Part shown: positions 13,701-26,034 of the stretch, one piece after another
How positions within the stretch are numbered: the first letter of the stretch is position 1
Layout: each line of letters begins with the position of its first letter
Source of the DNA: Bugulina stolonifera
Lineage: Eukaryota; Bryozoa; Gymnolaemata; Cheilostomatida; Bugulidae
Assembly (NCBI GenBank): GCA_935421135.1
Contig: OW285191.1
Span: 10,095,700-10,159,699, forward strand
DNA: 64,000 nucleotides
Reading direction: 5' to 3'
Notes under the pieces: generated by a model
Told to the model about the DNA's origin: nothing
Databases searched by the model: none
Seen by the model: the letters and a program-made list of their open reading frames with translations, nothing else
Position numbers and translations under genes: made by a program

Positions 13701-16009
13701 CTAGATGATGCAGATAGTGCTTTTGTGACCATGAATTGCACCTGTAATATATGTACGTTGTAAAACTACATTAGTAACGTTGTGTTTTAGTAATAATCCT
13801 CCCAATTTGTACAACATTTTGATTGTAGTGGTGTGTAGAAGAGGTATGTGTTGAGGATACAGCTGCACCTAAAATGCATGGTAAGTTGAACCTGTATTTC
13901 TGGAAAAACATTACATTTATGACTTCAATTATTGTGAACTTTACAGATGGGCTTTATGACTATCGTTCTGTAATTGTGGAACAAGTACATGTACATTGTA
14001 CGTGTAGTTGGTAATTATAAATATTGCATTTGACTGTTTCCTGTGTCTATTCTGTATCATACTATACACGAACACACTTTGTGTTACAGAGACTTGTCCC
14101 TTTGGAGATTTCATAGGAGAGATCTCACCTGGATTATCATGTGAAACAGCTGTTGCAACAGACTGTGCACGGCAAATTCATATCCTGCCAGAGCTATGTT
14201 GTGCTAAATGCCCCACATTTGAGACATCGTGGCTGGGACCCTCTTGTCCTTATGGTGACCGTAGTTCGAGTTGTAAATTTTTTACATCCTGTCCAGATGG
14301 TATTAAAGAATTTTGCTGTGAATCCTGTTGCCATATTACTGGTCCAGCACCAGGTTATAGTTGTGAACCTATTATAACCACTTCAGCAACAACTACTCCA
14401 ATGCCAACAACAACAACAACCAACATGCCAACAACGACCACCACAATGCCAACAACGACTACTACAATGCCAACAACGACTACTACAATACCAAAAACAA
14501 CTACTACAATACCAACAACCACTACTACAATGCCAACAACGACTACTACAATACCAACAACCACTACTACAATGCCAACAACCACTACTACAATGCCAAC
14601 AACAACCACTACAATGCCAACAACAACAACTACAATGCCAATAACAACTACTACAATGCCAACAACAACCACTACAATGCCAACAACAACAACTACAATG
14701 CCAACAACAACTTCTACAATGCCAACAACAACCACTACAATGCCAACAACAACCACCACAATATCAACAACAACTACTACAATGCCAACAACAACAACTA
14801 CAATGCCAACAACAACCACTACAATGCCAACAACAACCACTACAATGCCAACAACAACCACCACAATTTCAACAACAACTACTACAATGCCAACAACAAC
14901 AACTACAATGCCAACAACAACCACTACAATGCCAACAACAACTACTACAATGCCAACAACAACTACTACAATGCCAACAACAACTACTGCAATGCCAACA
15001 ACAACTACTACAATGCCAACAACAACCACTACAATGCCAACAACAACTACAATGCCAACAACAACCACTAAAATGCCAACAACAACCACTACAATGCCAA
15101 CAACAACCACCACAATGTCAACAACAACTACTACAATGCCAACAACAACTACTACAATGCCGACAACAACTACTTCAATGCCAACAACAACTACTGTCAG
15201 CAGTAAGTTAAAGCAGACCAAAAGTAATATACAAGTACAATGTACAAATTTGTATTTCAACTGGTGAAGCTAGCATTATATTTTCGCAATCAAACATATA
15301 TTATTATGGAATGAATGCTGTCTTCACGACAAAACCCCAACGATATGCTTTTCTAAAAAGGTGTAACCCATTAAATGGAATATTGTAGATGCTTGCACCA
15401 CTCTGGGTGAACGCTGTGGTTGTGGTGTTGAGTCAAATCCTGCAAACAATTGCGATCAACTCCCCAACAGTGCTTGTAAGAAAGAGAAATGTAAGTGTAA
15501 GTTGGGATTCAGGAAAGAGACAGACCAGATATGTGTACCAAGTAAGTTGTCTCCTTCATTAATATCGTTCTTGTATACATTCAGTGGCTATGATAAATGT
15601 AGCAACAAATTAATTACTAAATACACTAATTACTACAATTAGTGTTCCCATTTTCAATAATTAGCCCGCATTGTTTTATTAAGAGTCCTACTAAATTAAT
15701 TATATTTAGTTGTCTAGATACATGTACGTCAGCGACTTAATGACATAGTGTTATTTGATGTTGCACATACAGTGTATGGGATGGATTTGCAGATTCTATA
15801 AATATATAATCAATCCATTTCTAGGATGCACTAAAATCGGTCAGAGGGACCCTCAGTGTAAATGTAACAAGCATGGATGGAAAAGAGCTTGCCAATCCAT
15901 TAAAAACTCCAGATGTATGAAAAGAGGAAAGAGGAAGGCATATGCTTGTCACTGCAGAGGTGGATTCAAACCGAACAGAAAACGTACTGGATGTGTACCA
16001 AGAAATTAA
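4733..16009 (+). CDS. Gene 1: secreted ADAMTS-like zinc metalloprotease with Thr-rich stalk (probably active)
   Basis: Exons: 4733-4796, 5360-5571, 5771-5848, 5986-6130, 6562-6679, 6991-7075, 7883-7972, 8732-8865, 9053-9193, 10064-10222, 10728-10854, 11156-11257, 13829-13880, 14090-15202, 15389-15541, 15825-16009. All introns are GT-AG, and the joined frame is 985 codons plus stop. Residues 1-21 form a signal peptide. A prodomain follows, with dibasic sites (HKR, TKR) near residues 145-160. The reprolysin domain starts near IELHVHVDYSMYE (about 193). The zinc site is HELGHNLGSRHDG, with His351, Glu352, His355 and His361; the Met-turn is Met375. Exon 11 (CLLDGG, DVDRQC) and exons 12-13 (CGNKK/WCVEEVC) match the disintegrin-like and Cys-rich part of ADAMTS. 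Exon 14 encodes two CC-x-C modules resembling PLAC domains, then about 38 seven-residue MPTTTTT repeats. Two basic Cys-rich EGF-like modules end the protein. No thrombospondin repeat is visible. It should be a secreted or matrix-bound endopeptidase; the substrate is unknown. The family call is confident, and exon edges rest on splice signals and paralogue comparison. Confidence 0.87.
8076..8250 (+). mobile_element. tRNA-derived SINE in intron 7 of gene 1
   Basis: The head carries an A-box-like GTGGCCTAGTGGTAAGGGC and a B-box-like GGTTCAAATC at tRNA spacing. It is followed by a GGAAGGGCATCCAACC-type word known from many SINE bodies and tails. The acceptor stem does not pair cleanly and there is no 3' tRNA end, so a working tRNA gene is unlikely. 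The right boundary is uncertain. Confidence 0.65.
10411..10685 (-). mobile_element. Candidate retroposon fragment with (TTA)n tail
   Basis: In intron 10 of gene 1, a block that is GC-richer than its surroundings (about 10441-10680) abuts an (ATA)n run at 10411-10440. On the minus strand this reads as a body ending in a (TTA)n tail, the layout of a 5'-truncated non-LTR retroposon. No coding remnant is recognised and no second copy is in the window. Confidence 0.35.
11561..12354 (-). mobile_element. Solo LTR, minus orientation
   Basis: The 794-bp segment begins TGTAGACATG and ends CCGAAACA on the plus strand, flanked by a 4-bp duplication CCAA (11557-11560 and 12355-12358). On the minus strand it has a TATAAAAA box followed by an AATAAA signal, as in an LTR. 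It aligns with 34084-35012, and its CCGGAA/GTCGG-rich core resembles the LTRs at 37562 and 41911. No internal region remains, so it is a solo LTR left by recombination, in intron 12 of gene 1. Confidence 0.75.
12890..13570 (-). pseudogene. Decayed non-LTR reverse transcriptase fragment
   Basis: Reading the minus strand with frame jumps gives reverse-transcriptase landmarks in order: a LDNAYDTVPQDFIW stretch like the conserved D-KAYDxVPR block, an MIYAGDLVL stretch like the YADD block (second position changed to Gly), and a LEHARLKLSKTKVEYM stretch like the region after it. Stops and frameshifts interrupt it throughout. It resembles RTE/L2/CR1-type polymerases. It is a dead 5'-truncated copy in intron 12 of gene 1. 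Confidence 0.7.
14400..15195 (+). repeat. Coding 21-bp minisatellite (MPTTTTT stalk of gene 1)
   Basis: About 38 tandem 21-bp units inside exon 14 encode MPTTTTT with few changes (IP, IS, MS, one KM). This is a proline-spaced, Thr-rich segment likely to be densely O-glycosylated and extended. One unit is shortened by a codon. Substitutions are mainly at third positions (act/aca/acc). A near-identical unit occurs in gene 4. Confidence 0.9.
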
Positions 16010-16963
16010 CCTTTCTGATAAAATTGCTCTTGCTGCATAAACTCGGAAATCTTTGACAACGTTTTGCATTGCTATGCAAGCTGGTAAAATAATGCTAAAT
16101 AAAATAAATGTAGAAGTCTGAATTATCAAGCATGTGTTTATGTTATTCTGTAGTCATATTTTACTAATTTTCATACCAAAAGAAGCATTATGGATGATCT
16201 CCATAGTGTTGTTATTATATAGCTAATATTACATTACATTACAACATAGGTTTTGTAATAAATGTTACATATCACAGATAATCTTATTATCTATAAGGAT
16301 ATTCATCTGACGTCATGCAATAGTTTTCTGGTGCCAGTGGTCGAGATGGTGGGGATAAGATGCTTTTCAAATTGTACTTTCCCTATATTAGCACACATAC
16401 ATGTACAACAAACCTGAATAATAGAGGCTGCATTGGAAATACACACAAACCACACTTCATAATCCCTTTAAATATTGTAAATCATTGGACTACGTTATAG
16501 GATATCACTAAATAAGTGTTGATGATGGTATTTCAGCCAGCCCTTGACCCAGTGTACAGGTATATATCTGCATGTACATGTAGATTTTATGGCAATGTAG
16601 ATAGAAAAATGCTGATATTGGTTAAGCTCACAGCGACTTATCTACAGTTTGTTAGGGGTGGGGGTTATGCAACCCTACACGCCCCCCAGCTGCATTAACA
16701 AGATTTAAGGAAGCAAGTACAGTTGCTACTACCCATGGTAACTGTATCATTCAACTCAAAACACAGTCTTTGCTAATAAATCTTATTAATCTCCTGCAAT
16801 CAGTTCAGCCAGGGCATCAGATTGTTGATGCATTAAATTCCATCTACAGTGTAGTATATAAATGGTAGATTACAGTAATAGAGTTTCAAGCTGTCTGAAT
16901 AAACACATTATTTTCATATCCTTAATAGCATTTGTAGGAGACGCAACATAATTTCTAAGAGGA
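16010..16963. other. Intergenic region between genes 1 and 2, with poly(A) signal
   Basis: Overlapping AATAAA signals at 16098-16103 and 16103-16108, about 90 bp after the stop, probably end gene 1. The rest shows no coding exon. Possible acceptor tttgtag (16931-16937) precedes the gene 2 start, so a 5' UTR intron may lie here as for gene 1. Confidence 0.6.
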
Positions 16964-19900
16964 ATGGAGAGAATTTGTTTTCTAATGATATTTATTTTGT
17001 GTTCCGTAGCTTCAGCTGACACAGGTGAGTTATAGATGTATAACATATGCTACGTGTAGGCTATGTTGTATTCTAATTAAGAAGCAGGTTTCTTTTCTTC
17101 TACTACAGATTTGTTATGTCCATGTACATGCATTTTCATTCAACTCCATGATTTACAGTGTACATGTACATCAAAAGCAAACTTCAAATTGTAAATAATT
17201 ATAGACAGTGTATAATAGAACAGCTAATGTTGATTAGTAGTGATAAAAAAGTATGGGTATATACACTGTACATTTAGTTGTACAGTTGTACATAATACAC
17301 ATAATAGGTCACAGTAGAATGAGTAGAAATACATGTAGAATATTATAATACTAGTCTACATATTTATGCAGTAGATATATTATCTGTTTGTGATTACTTA
17401 TAGAATGGGTGCTGACATTAACTGGGCTACCAGAACACACAGGAGAGTCACCAGATGCCTTTACCGTCCACTTGATATGGCAGCAGGGTCCAAAGTCAGA
17501 ATTCAAGAATGTCTCACTCAACCTTAAGAAAAGTGAAGCTGGACTGCCCGCATTGCTCTTACAGAAAGTGGATGACAAATCATTCAGCGTTCAGCCCCAA
17601 ACAAACATGAAGGTAGATAACTCCCTTATTTTACCCTGCTGACTCACTTGATAAATTTTTTTTTTTATTGGGCACAAAAGTAATAGCAATATTAGCGTCT
17701 GTTATTATATAATAATATGTATTTATGACATAATCTATATAGCGCCCTGTCTACACTATTGATCTCTAAAATTGATATTGATCTATAAATCTATAAATTT
17801 ACAATATCTACCTATCTACATGTATAGTATTATTATTATAGTTCTAACATATACTACATGTATATTTGTAGCATCTATTAATATTATCGAATATACTTGT
17901 AGCATTTATAATTTGTTTGCAGCCGACTACATTCTACCAGGATTTAAACAACATGGGTTCAATATCATTGACAAATCATAATGGAAAGACAAATTCGTTG
18001 GTAAGTATTATATGCATTTACTTACATGTATTATGAATCAGCTTGTTAAAAACATCGCCAAAGTTTAGTTTACAGCTACATGTACATGTACATATAACTG
18101 CTACCTATCTTTACTACAGTAGAATTGTGCTTGGAAAGCATTTTAAGATTAAAAGATAATCTTTCTAGCTGATGATGAATCACTGTGTTTGATAGTTGCT
18201 TATCTCTTCATTTTCATAGATGGATGACGCATATACATGTATATCTAATCTAGTTTCATTGCTGTTAATCTGGTAGAGATTAGTTAATCTAATCTACCAG
18301 TTCCTGATCTTACACCTGAACTGAGAGATTTACTAAATTTTAATGCGCTTACAGAAGGGAAGCTTCCTTTTGGATGAGGAGATATATGAGATTCAACCAT
18401 ATAACCGTAAGATACACAAAAGAATTACGTCTGCTAGGGAAGGTGATCATATCATAACAAAAAGGAAAACTGCTGATTCTTCAATGACTATCGACTCTGC
18501 CAGTAAGTTTAATCATGAATGGTGTAGCTATATGTGATGTAGCCATTAGCTATGATAGATGCATGTACGGTGGAATATACATATTTGCCTACAGCTGCCA
18601 TGGGTTTAACTGTTCCTCACACAACCAACCTTTGATTATATTATATTCTTGATGCTTTTCCAGTAGCTTTTTACCCATCCTGATTTTGGTAGCAATTCAA
18701 AAAATTCAATTCTAGCAGTCGACGTTTTTGTTGTTTTGCCAACACCAATTTATTTTCTGCAATTCCTGTCACTAATAGGCATCTTAAAGAGTGAGCGGTT
18801 CAAAAGACAAATCGTTGCTGACGATACAACTTACACTGTGCAGCTTTGCATAGTCGTGGATTTCTACCTCTACCAGACGTAAGTGATACTCTGCTTTCAT
18901 CTACTTTTTCTGAAAGAATATGTATAAGCAATTAATTTTTTCTTCTCCGGTGCTCAAGAAAAATAGGTGTAAATCGAATAACATTTTTCTTTATAGACAA
19001 AGGTGGAACGAGACTAGAGACTAGCAATTTCCCGAGTCTCGTATCGAATTATCTTGTCTCGTACACGTAGGTTGTCTCAAGATGGCAATTAGCGTTTGAT
19101 GCTGGAAAACAAACAGAACCTAATAGTTTTTATTTATAGTAAATTAATAATTATGATACAATTCACTGCTAATCAACTCTAAATCTATCAAACAGAAAAT
19201 TATTATTCAAATTGTTTAGTAATGCTACCTACATGTACATTCCCAGCACTGATCCCTAGCAATAGCATTGTAGCTAACGCTGAGCTACTAGTCGATCACC
19301 ACGTTACGTTATGTACAGAATTACTAACTAACTTATGTCCATCACCACTCCAAAATTGCAATGTGATGTCTCCACTAAAAGTTGTCTACTCATGAGATTA
19401 TTTTATTAATTGAAAGATAAATTCATACAAGTTTGTCAATGTATTACACTACTAGTACCCATGTACATGTACATTGATGCATGTGCAATATATTTCAGTC
19501 TTCTGTTTATCTTTTATTGAAATGCATAATGATAAATTAAAACACATATGAAATATAAATAATTTACAGAGTAGCAATTGGAACTATTGGTTGGTTGGTT
19601 GGTTTATTGATCACTAACACATGTTGTGAGATTCAGTTTTTACAAAAAATACTTCTTGTAGACTAAATGAGTCCAGCAGAGAGATAAATTGGCCTGGAGG
19701 AGTGATAAGCTATATCCAGTTTGTGATGGGACACATGGCCAACGAGGTGTGTGGTATTCTATTACAACACACTGTCACGGTGCACAAATATTGTAATATC
19801 CATTCGGTATTGTGTTGGGACACATGTCTATTGAGAAGAGTAGCAATATACATGCATACTGTAACATCTGGTAACATAACATACATGTAAGTACAACATT

Positions 19901-22900
19901 GTTTAATTAAGTATTCCTTCAGGATGCTGGTCATGTTCTTCGAGGTAATCATTTCGTACTAATTTAGGTTGACATCCGGTACAGAAGCATAGATTCTAGT
20001 GAGGTGTCTGCATCATGGACTATTGGAACAAAGTTATCTTATCTACTTATAGCAGGGGTAGGCAACTCTTTCAGGTTCTTCTTTTCTGTTAAATAATCTA
20101 GCATACCTGATAGTAATGAGATTATGCTTGTTGATTGCAACAGTGACTTATAAGTAAGGAAATATACACACAGCCCAATTTTGCCGAGTGTTGGAATTCA
20201 AATACAGAATTAGAGATTAACAAAATGAGGGAGAGCTATAATAATTATGTTTAGTGAATAGCATTTTATAGGCTTATAACAACTATACATGTGCAAGTCT
20301 CTGACCTTTTGACCTCTTTGTATTTTAGACAGGAGAGACTTCACCCTCGCCATATCCTCGCGATACAGGTCTTATTGACTCAGACAAATTACTAAAAACA
20401 TTTCAGAAATGGGTAAAGGACAAATCTGATATATTGCCGGATGACGTCGATCATTATATGCTGGTTACAAGGTTTGTTTGATGACGAATGTGTTACTCTA
20501 GTAATCTTGCATACACTAATATAATAATGTCTTTATTTCCTGATCAGCTAGGACATTATATTACAGCCCAATAGGATTGAAGACGTTCCAGTCCCCAATC
20601 TGTTTTTCCATTAATGCTAAGTAATCATATTAATTTGAAAAAAGCCTTTGTTCTTTGCCAGACTTGAAACATGAGAAGTTGCCTTCTCTCCATTATTAGC
20701 TTAGCCCTCACATCCCAATTACAAACAATGATCTAATAGCTAAGGGGGAAATACCCTATAGATTTAAAAAAAATGACAATTTTTTTTCGTATTAGTTGTT
20801 TGGTCATTTTTCCCATATGTGATTTTAGCTCGATGCAAGGAATTCTTTGAATTTGCCTATAGGGCACTCAAGAAATCAATCTCACACCCACGAAAACACC
20901 CATCCCGACTGGGCTTTGAATGGGGGGGGGGGGGGCTCTAATCACCAACCATAGAGGGCAGAACACATCGCCACTACACCAGCTCAGCAACCTCAAAAAG
21001 GAATCAGCAGATGTGTACTAAATCCCAGTCAGGGATGGGTGCTGTCGTGGATGAAAACACTAAGCTTAAATAAGATTAGCGAAACTGATCTCATAAGAAA
21101 TTAGCTGATACTCAAATTCTGCCAGAAATGACAATCATAGAAGATGTGCGTATTTTACTATGTCATCTTATTTCCTTCAACTACATTGTACATATGCATG
21201 TACACACATGTACATGCATTGTAGGTTCACACATAAGATGAGTCAATGAGTTCATCACTTGCTATTCTGTTATTTATTGTACTCTTTAGTCTGGATTTAA
21301 CGGAAGGAGGTAGCAGATTTACCAATGGCAGGTCTTTCATTGCTGGCGCATGTGGAGCCCACAAAACATCCATAGCTGAGTTTGGATCATCAGAAATTTT
21401 AGCTCGCCAACTGGGCTATAGGTATGACATACCGACCACAAGGGTTGACAAATAATATACAAATAGTCTAAATGGAGATGCAGAAGTATAAGTCTTGGCA
21501 TTACCCAAATTCTTTGCCTAATACTGAAGTAACTTGCATTCAAAGTGCCTAAAGACAAACACACAATCTGAAAGATTCAAAACTTATTAGAGATGTTGAT
21601 AACATCTTTAGTACAGACTACCACTCTTACCACCAGTTCATAGATTTCTGGATTTGTCTAAGTATTAAAAGACGAACCAGACATACATTGTACACATACT
21701 TGCACTTTCCGATGCTGATTCTCTTTGGGATGCCTGTAGCCTGGGAGCCAGAGAAGATGGACAAGGTAATGACTGCTCGTCTTCTGACCAGTTTGTCATG
21801 ACTAGTTCCAGTACACTTACAAACAGCTCTACGCGAGGCAATCCTTGGAAGTTTTCTCCTTGTTCCATAGGATATTTCGACAGCTTTTTGACCACTTTGA
21901 ACAGGTATGAATGACTTCATTTAATCTCACTCTCTCTATCCATCTATTGCCTATCTTTAGTAAAGCTTACTTTCATGTTAAATCTGTGAAATTTTGAGCC
22001 AGGTTAAAACAAGGAAAATTTGACTAGACTCCATCCACCAAACGGTGGTTCAATCTTGAATAAATATTTTTTGACATGTAAAATTTGAATTGAATTTTTC
22101 AACACCGGTGTACTACATGCTAAATTTTATTGACATTAATGCAATCTGTTTCTATAATATCGTTGCAGTGAGAGTTCCAACTGTTTAACAAATCCTGGAT
22201 CCCACATCGGATCTTGGGCTGATCATCAAGTGGAGCGTATTGGACAGACAATTCCAGTAGATGAGCAATGTAGATGGAATCATGGCAATGACTTTGCTTT
22301 TCCGTACTCAGTAAGTGCTAAAAGCTTACATTGTACCACATCAACTGACCATGAAACCTCTGTGCATAGCTCATTAGTTACATTGTAGAGTTGGGCTTGA
22401 TCAGCAACTCTCCAAGGCGTTCTACTCCAGCAAAAATGTGTCTAGCATTCAGTTCAGTGTCAGTCATGTCAAAGATCATAGGAGACTTTGACTTTTACAT
22501 GCTACAGATAATTACTGCTTATTTGCAGAAATGGCAACTCCATTTGCAAAGTTTATTACTAACAAAGACAATTGAATAATTGTTTAGATCTTGTGAGGTA
22601 TTACATTTATACTATGACATGCACTATTGATTCAAGTCCAGACAACTCCAAACTTCTAACTGTTATCGTTGGTTGATCTCATCCTTATAAAGTCTAGTCT
22701 GTAAGCGTTATGAATTCAATCGTTGTTGTTGAATGCTTAATAATATAGTCTTTACTAGAGAATGGAAAGGTTTATATATTTTTTCTGTAGATATCTGCAT
22801 TCTCCAATATATGTCAAGCTTTATGGTGCACCAAGGATGGAAGAAACCTAGTAGTAAAGGCGGCTGCTTTGCAGTACACCACATGTGGTAACAGGAAGGT

Positions 22901-24894
22901 TGGTACTTGGTCTTATTAGTTAAATCTACACAATTGTTCCATCCTCAGCCTCATGCTTGTTACAAGTAGGGTCAGAGAGTAAGACTGCACCTACATGTAG
23001 ATCAGAATCTAGAACCTCCTCATGTTTTACAGATGTAGAAGTTCAAAGTTAGGCTTTTAATGTTACTCAACGTCATTGTTTCATGCCAGACTAATACTTT
23101 ACGCACATGTACCATGCCGTATAAAAATTATTTGATTCTATTAAAAGCTTATTTCTGTAGGGTGTTGACTAAAATATGGAGTTGTCCTCTCTTTCTATTG
23201 TCTTGGTCTACAAAGTCTATTCAATGTAAAATTGCAGTACATGAATCATATGGTGCAATTGGTATCAACGAACCCATGCATAATGGGTACTATGTACAAT
23301 GTCACTGTTTCATAAAGATATAATCCATGGATAATCTGATATTTTATTTTTTGTCTCAGTGGTGTGTAGAAGAAGAATGTGTAAGTAATCCGGCAGCACC
23401 CCAAATGGATGGTAAGTTGAGACAGCAGGTTAGGGGCTAACTACTATGTCTTATACCATATATGTACATGTATAACATAATAAACTGTTCTAGTTGCTAT
23501 AGTGATTTACATAATATGTACTTCTCAACCTGCTATAGACAACATCACCCGTCAACCAATCGCTAGTGATTTTAGCACCAAAACGAGGCTAAATGACTTA
23601 GATTACGTCAATTTCTTACAAAAGGTTTGAAATTCTCATCATGTCAGAGTTTATTTGATATTGGATACTTGACTTTCTTGTAGAAAAATGCCCATTTGGA
23701 GATGCTAGAGGGACATTGTTTTCGAGATCTGATCTAACATGTGATACAGTGACTGCAGTGGACTGTGCGACCTCAGCAATCATTGTGGAGAAATGTTGCT
23801 CCACTTGCTCGAAGTTTGAGAAGCCATGGCTAGGACCTGACTGCCTGTATGGAGATAAGCATGTAGCATGTGAAAATATCCGGCTGGGGAATTGTCCGTC
23901 TCATGCAAAGGTCTGTTGTGACAGCTGTTGCTCAACAGTAGGGCCTGCTGAAGGATATAGCTGTGCATCAACAGAGTTAAACTCTCCTTCGGCTAAAGTA
24001 CCAACCACAGCGACAACAAGTATACCTGCTGCTGCAACAACAACTACGCCAACTACAATTACGACTACACCGACTAGCACATCAACTGTCACGTTAGTCA
24101 CAACCACACAAGGCAGCTCGACGATGGATACTACTAGCAATTTATCTGTAACTGCTTCAACTGCACTAACAAGTTAGTAACATAAGTATCAAATGCAGGC
24201 TACTCTAAAGAGTTAAATATGTGAACCATCAGGTTGATATATATCATTCGATAGCATTCATAGAATATAGTAAAGTTTCTACATGGTATGAATGGCTGGT
24301 TGACGTCAAGAATCTTCACTGCTAAGTGAGGAACTAGTTGAATACTACATAGCACTACATATTATACCGTTTGTGGGAAGTACAGCATACCCATTAAGTA
24401 ATTGTAGACCTACGGGACTCTATGAATGCTATAGAATGATACAAAATAACTTGAGCTCTCATCATTGCTTTTCAAATGTTCACATTTACACATCGAGCAT
24501 CATTCTAAGAGATCAGTGTTAGTATAATATACCAATCTTGACTAGTAATGTAACTTCTTATACCTTGTAGATAGCCGTGTGGGTAAAGTATACATGTATA
24601 CCAATTGTGTGGTCCTCCTGATATCTGATTCTGACACCAGGGGTTATGTTTGCGAGCTAATACAACGCAATATCATATGCGTCTCTGCCGACAATCGGTA
24701 TTCTTTTGATTTTAGAATGTAGAAAGATTGGCCAAGCTTCCTGTAACTGCAATTTGGATGGTAGTGCTGGTTGTAGTCTGATAAAAAACTCTGAATGTCT
24801 CAGTAAAAAGGGAAAGTTTGCCTGCTATTGCAGAAAGGGTTTCCGACCCAAGAATAGAAAGACAAAGTGCAAGAGAAGACGCTCATTTGGTTAA
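16964..24894 (+). CDS. Gene 2: ADAMTS-like pseudoprotease, tandem paralogue of gene 1
   Basis: Exons: 16964-17024, 17404-17612, 17923-18000, 18355-18502, 18779-18878, 19662-19746, 19968-20057, 20329-20471, 21290-21421, 21740-21904, 22169-22310, 22791-22898, 23360-23411, 23684-24172, 24716-24894. The joined frame is 726 codons plus stop, with GT-AG introns at the same positions and phases as gene 1. The order is signal peptide (MERICFLMIFILCSVASA), prodomain, reprolysin fold (VQLCIVVDFYLYQ near residue 190), disintegrin-like/Cys-rich region (ICQALWC, CGNRK/WCVEEEC), two PLAC-like CC-x-C modules, a short Thr-rich linker, and one basic Cys-rich EGF-like module. The zinc motif is RQLGYSLGAREDG: Arg344, Gln345, Tyr348 and Glu354 replace His, Glu, His and His, while Met369 of the Met-turn remains. 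It cannot bind catalytic zinc in the usual way, yet the frame and splice sites are clean, so it looks like a maintained pseudoprotease. It lacks the long stalk repeat and the first Cys-rich module of gene 1. Confidence 0.85.
20885..21060 (-). mobile_element. tRNA-like SINE remnant with inverted duplicate
   Basis: In intron 8 of gene 2 the minus strand reads GCTGAGCTGGTGTAGTGGC (A-box-like), then a poly(C) run (14 G on the plus strand near 20922-20935) and ATTCAAAGCCCAGTCGGG (B-box-like). The word CCCAGTC-GGGATGGGTG recurs in the opposite orientation at about 21025-21045, so the region can fold back. The type and boundaries are uncertain. Confidence 0.4.
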
Positions 24895-25019
24895 TTAGAC
24901 TTGCATCATCAGCGGTGCATACTGGAGTTTCTGACTGTTTATGAGTGTCATAATCATTTCTACATCTAGGCTACATGTATTTTTTATGTGTCCAATGGAA
25001 ACCTGGATTGCAGCACCCG

Positions 25020-25094
25020 GTGCTGGTGATAGTCACACTGACCGGTGCTGGTGATAGTCACACTGACCGGTGCTGGTGATAGTCACACTGACCA
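25020..25094. repeat. 25-bp tandem repeat, three copies
   Basis: Three almost identical units contain ggtgctggtgatagtcac. They sit in the 3' flank of gene 2, between its stop codon and the AATAAA, and so may be part of its 3' UTR. Confidence 0.85.
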
Positions 25095-25946
25095 GTCAAG
25101 TTGTGGATGATTTTTTTACGATGTTTCCATTTCTCTCCTTATATTTTTATCTCTTGATTTAAAATAAAAAACATTGATTCACTAATCAATGAGGATGATA
25201 AAATCTCTCACCAAGTGGGAAACAGCACTTTCATCTAGCTTGACGACTAACTCCGGGTTTAGTATTTAGGAGAACAGAGGCTACTCACTCTATGATACGT
25301 ACATACAGGTAATGTGCCCAGAATCCCATGTAACGCAAACTGAAACTGGATGGGGTGGTTCGATACGCTTTTTTTTAATTCAATGTCACAAGATAGTAGT
25401 ACTTGTGAGAGTTCGGTGAAGTCACTGTAGTCAGAGATAATCAAGTGACACACAGCTTGGTCTATCTAGTGCAGAGAAGATGTAGTGTGTGGTGTAATAT
25501 ATCCTTGTTTATTGCTAGAAGTTAACTAACTGATGGGCTCTCTCCCAGCCCCTGCTTATATAGTAAAGTTTAGAAGTTCTAGAACATTCCAGAGCCAACA
25601 TGAATCATAATACCATATATGGTCAAAAAAAGGAATATTCTAGAACGGTATTGCACCACTATTACATAATAACATCATCCAATTAGATACTTGGTTATAA
25701 ATAGACCGTACATGACTCATTACAATTTAGTCATGTCTTCCCAAGTACATGTGCACTAAAACACTACATAATAATATAATATGTAAACAACATAGTACAT
25801 GTACAACTGTGTATAAAACTGCATACTAATGAAAAAAACAATAAGCTGTAGCCTAATGTACATGTATATAGTCATAGTCAGTTCAGAAGATTGTGACATT
25901 CAAATTGCATCTATCCCTTTAGCGTGCCAATTTCCAGTGTCTAGTG

Positions 25947-25993
25947 CAGGGCTCTCAAGTTGATTAGTCAAAAAATCTGAGCAGATGTACAAT
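25947..25993 (+). mobile_element. Truncated copy of the hAT-like MITE
   Basis: It starts with the same CAGGGCTCTCAAGTT terminus as the element at 224 and follows it for about 45 bp (tcaaaaaatctgagcag against tcaaaaaatccgagcag). No matching right end was found downstream. Confidence 0.65.
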
Positions 25994-26034
25994 GTGCCTC
26001 TCAGAACTTATGCCTCCACGACAATATTACATCC

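Noticed and set aside
14355..15260. 301-codon minus-strand frame of Val/Gly/Ile repeats
   Set aside because: Antisense of the MPTTTTT repeat in gene 1 exon 14.
21627..21920. 97-codon minus-strand frame
   Set aside because: It overlaps exon 10 of gene 2 in antisense and has no splice or homology support.
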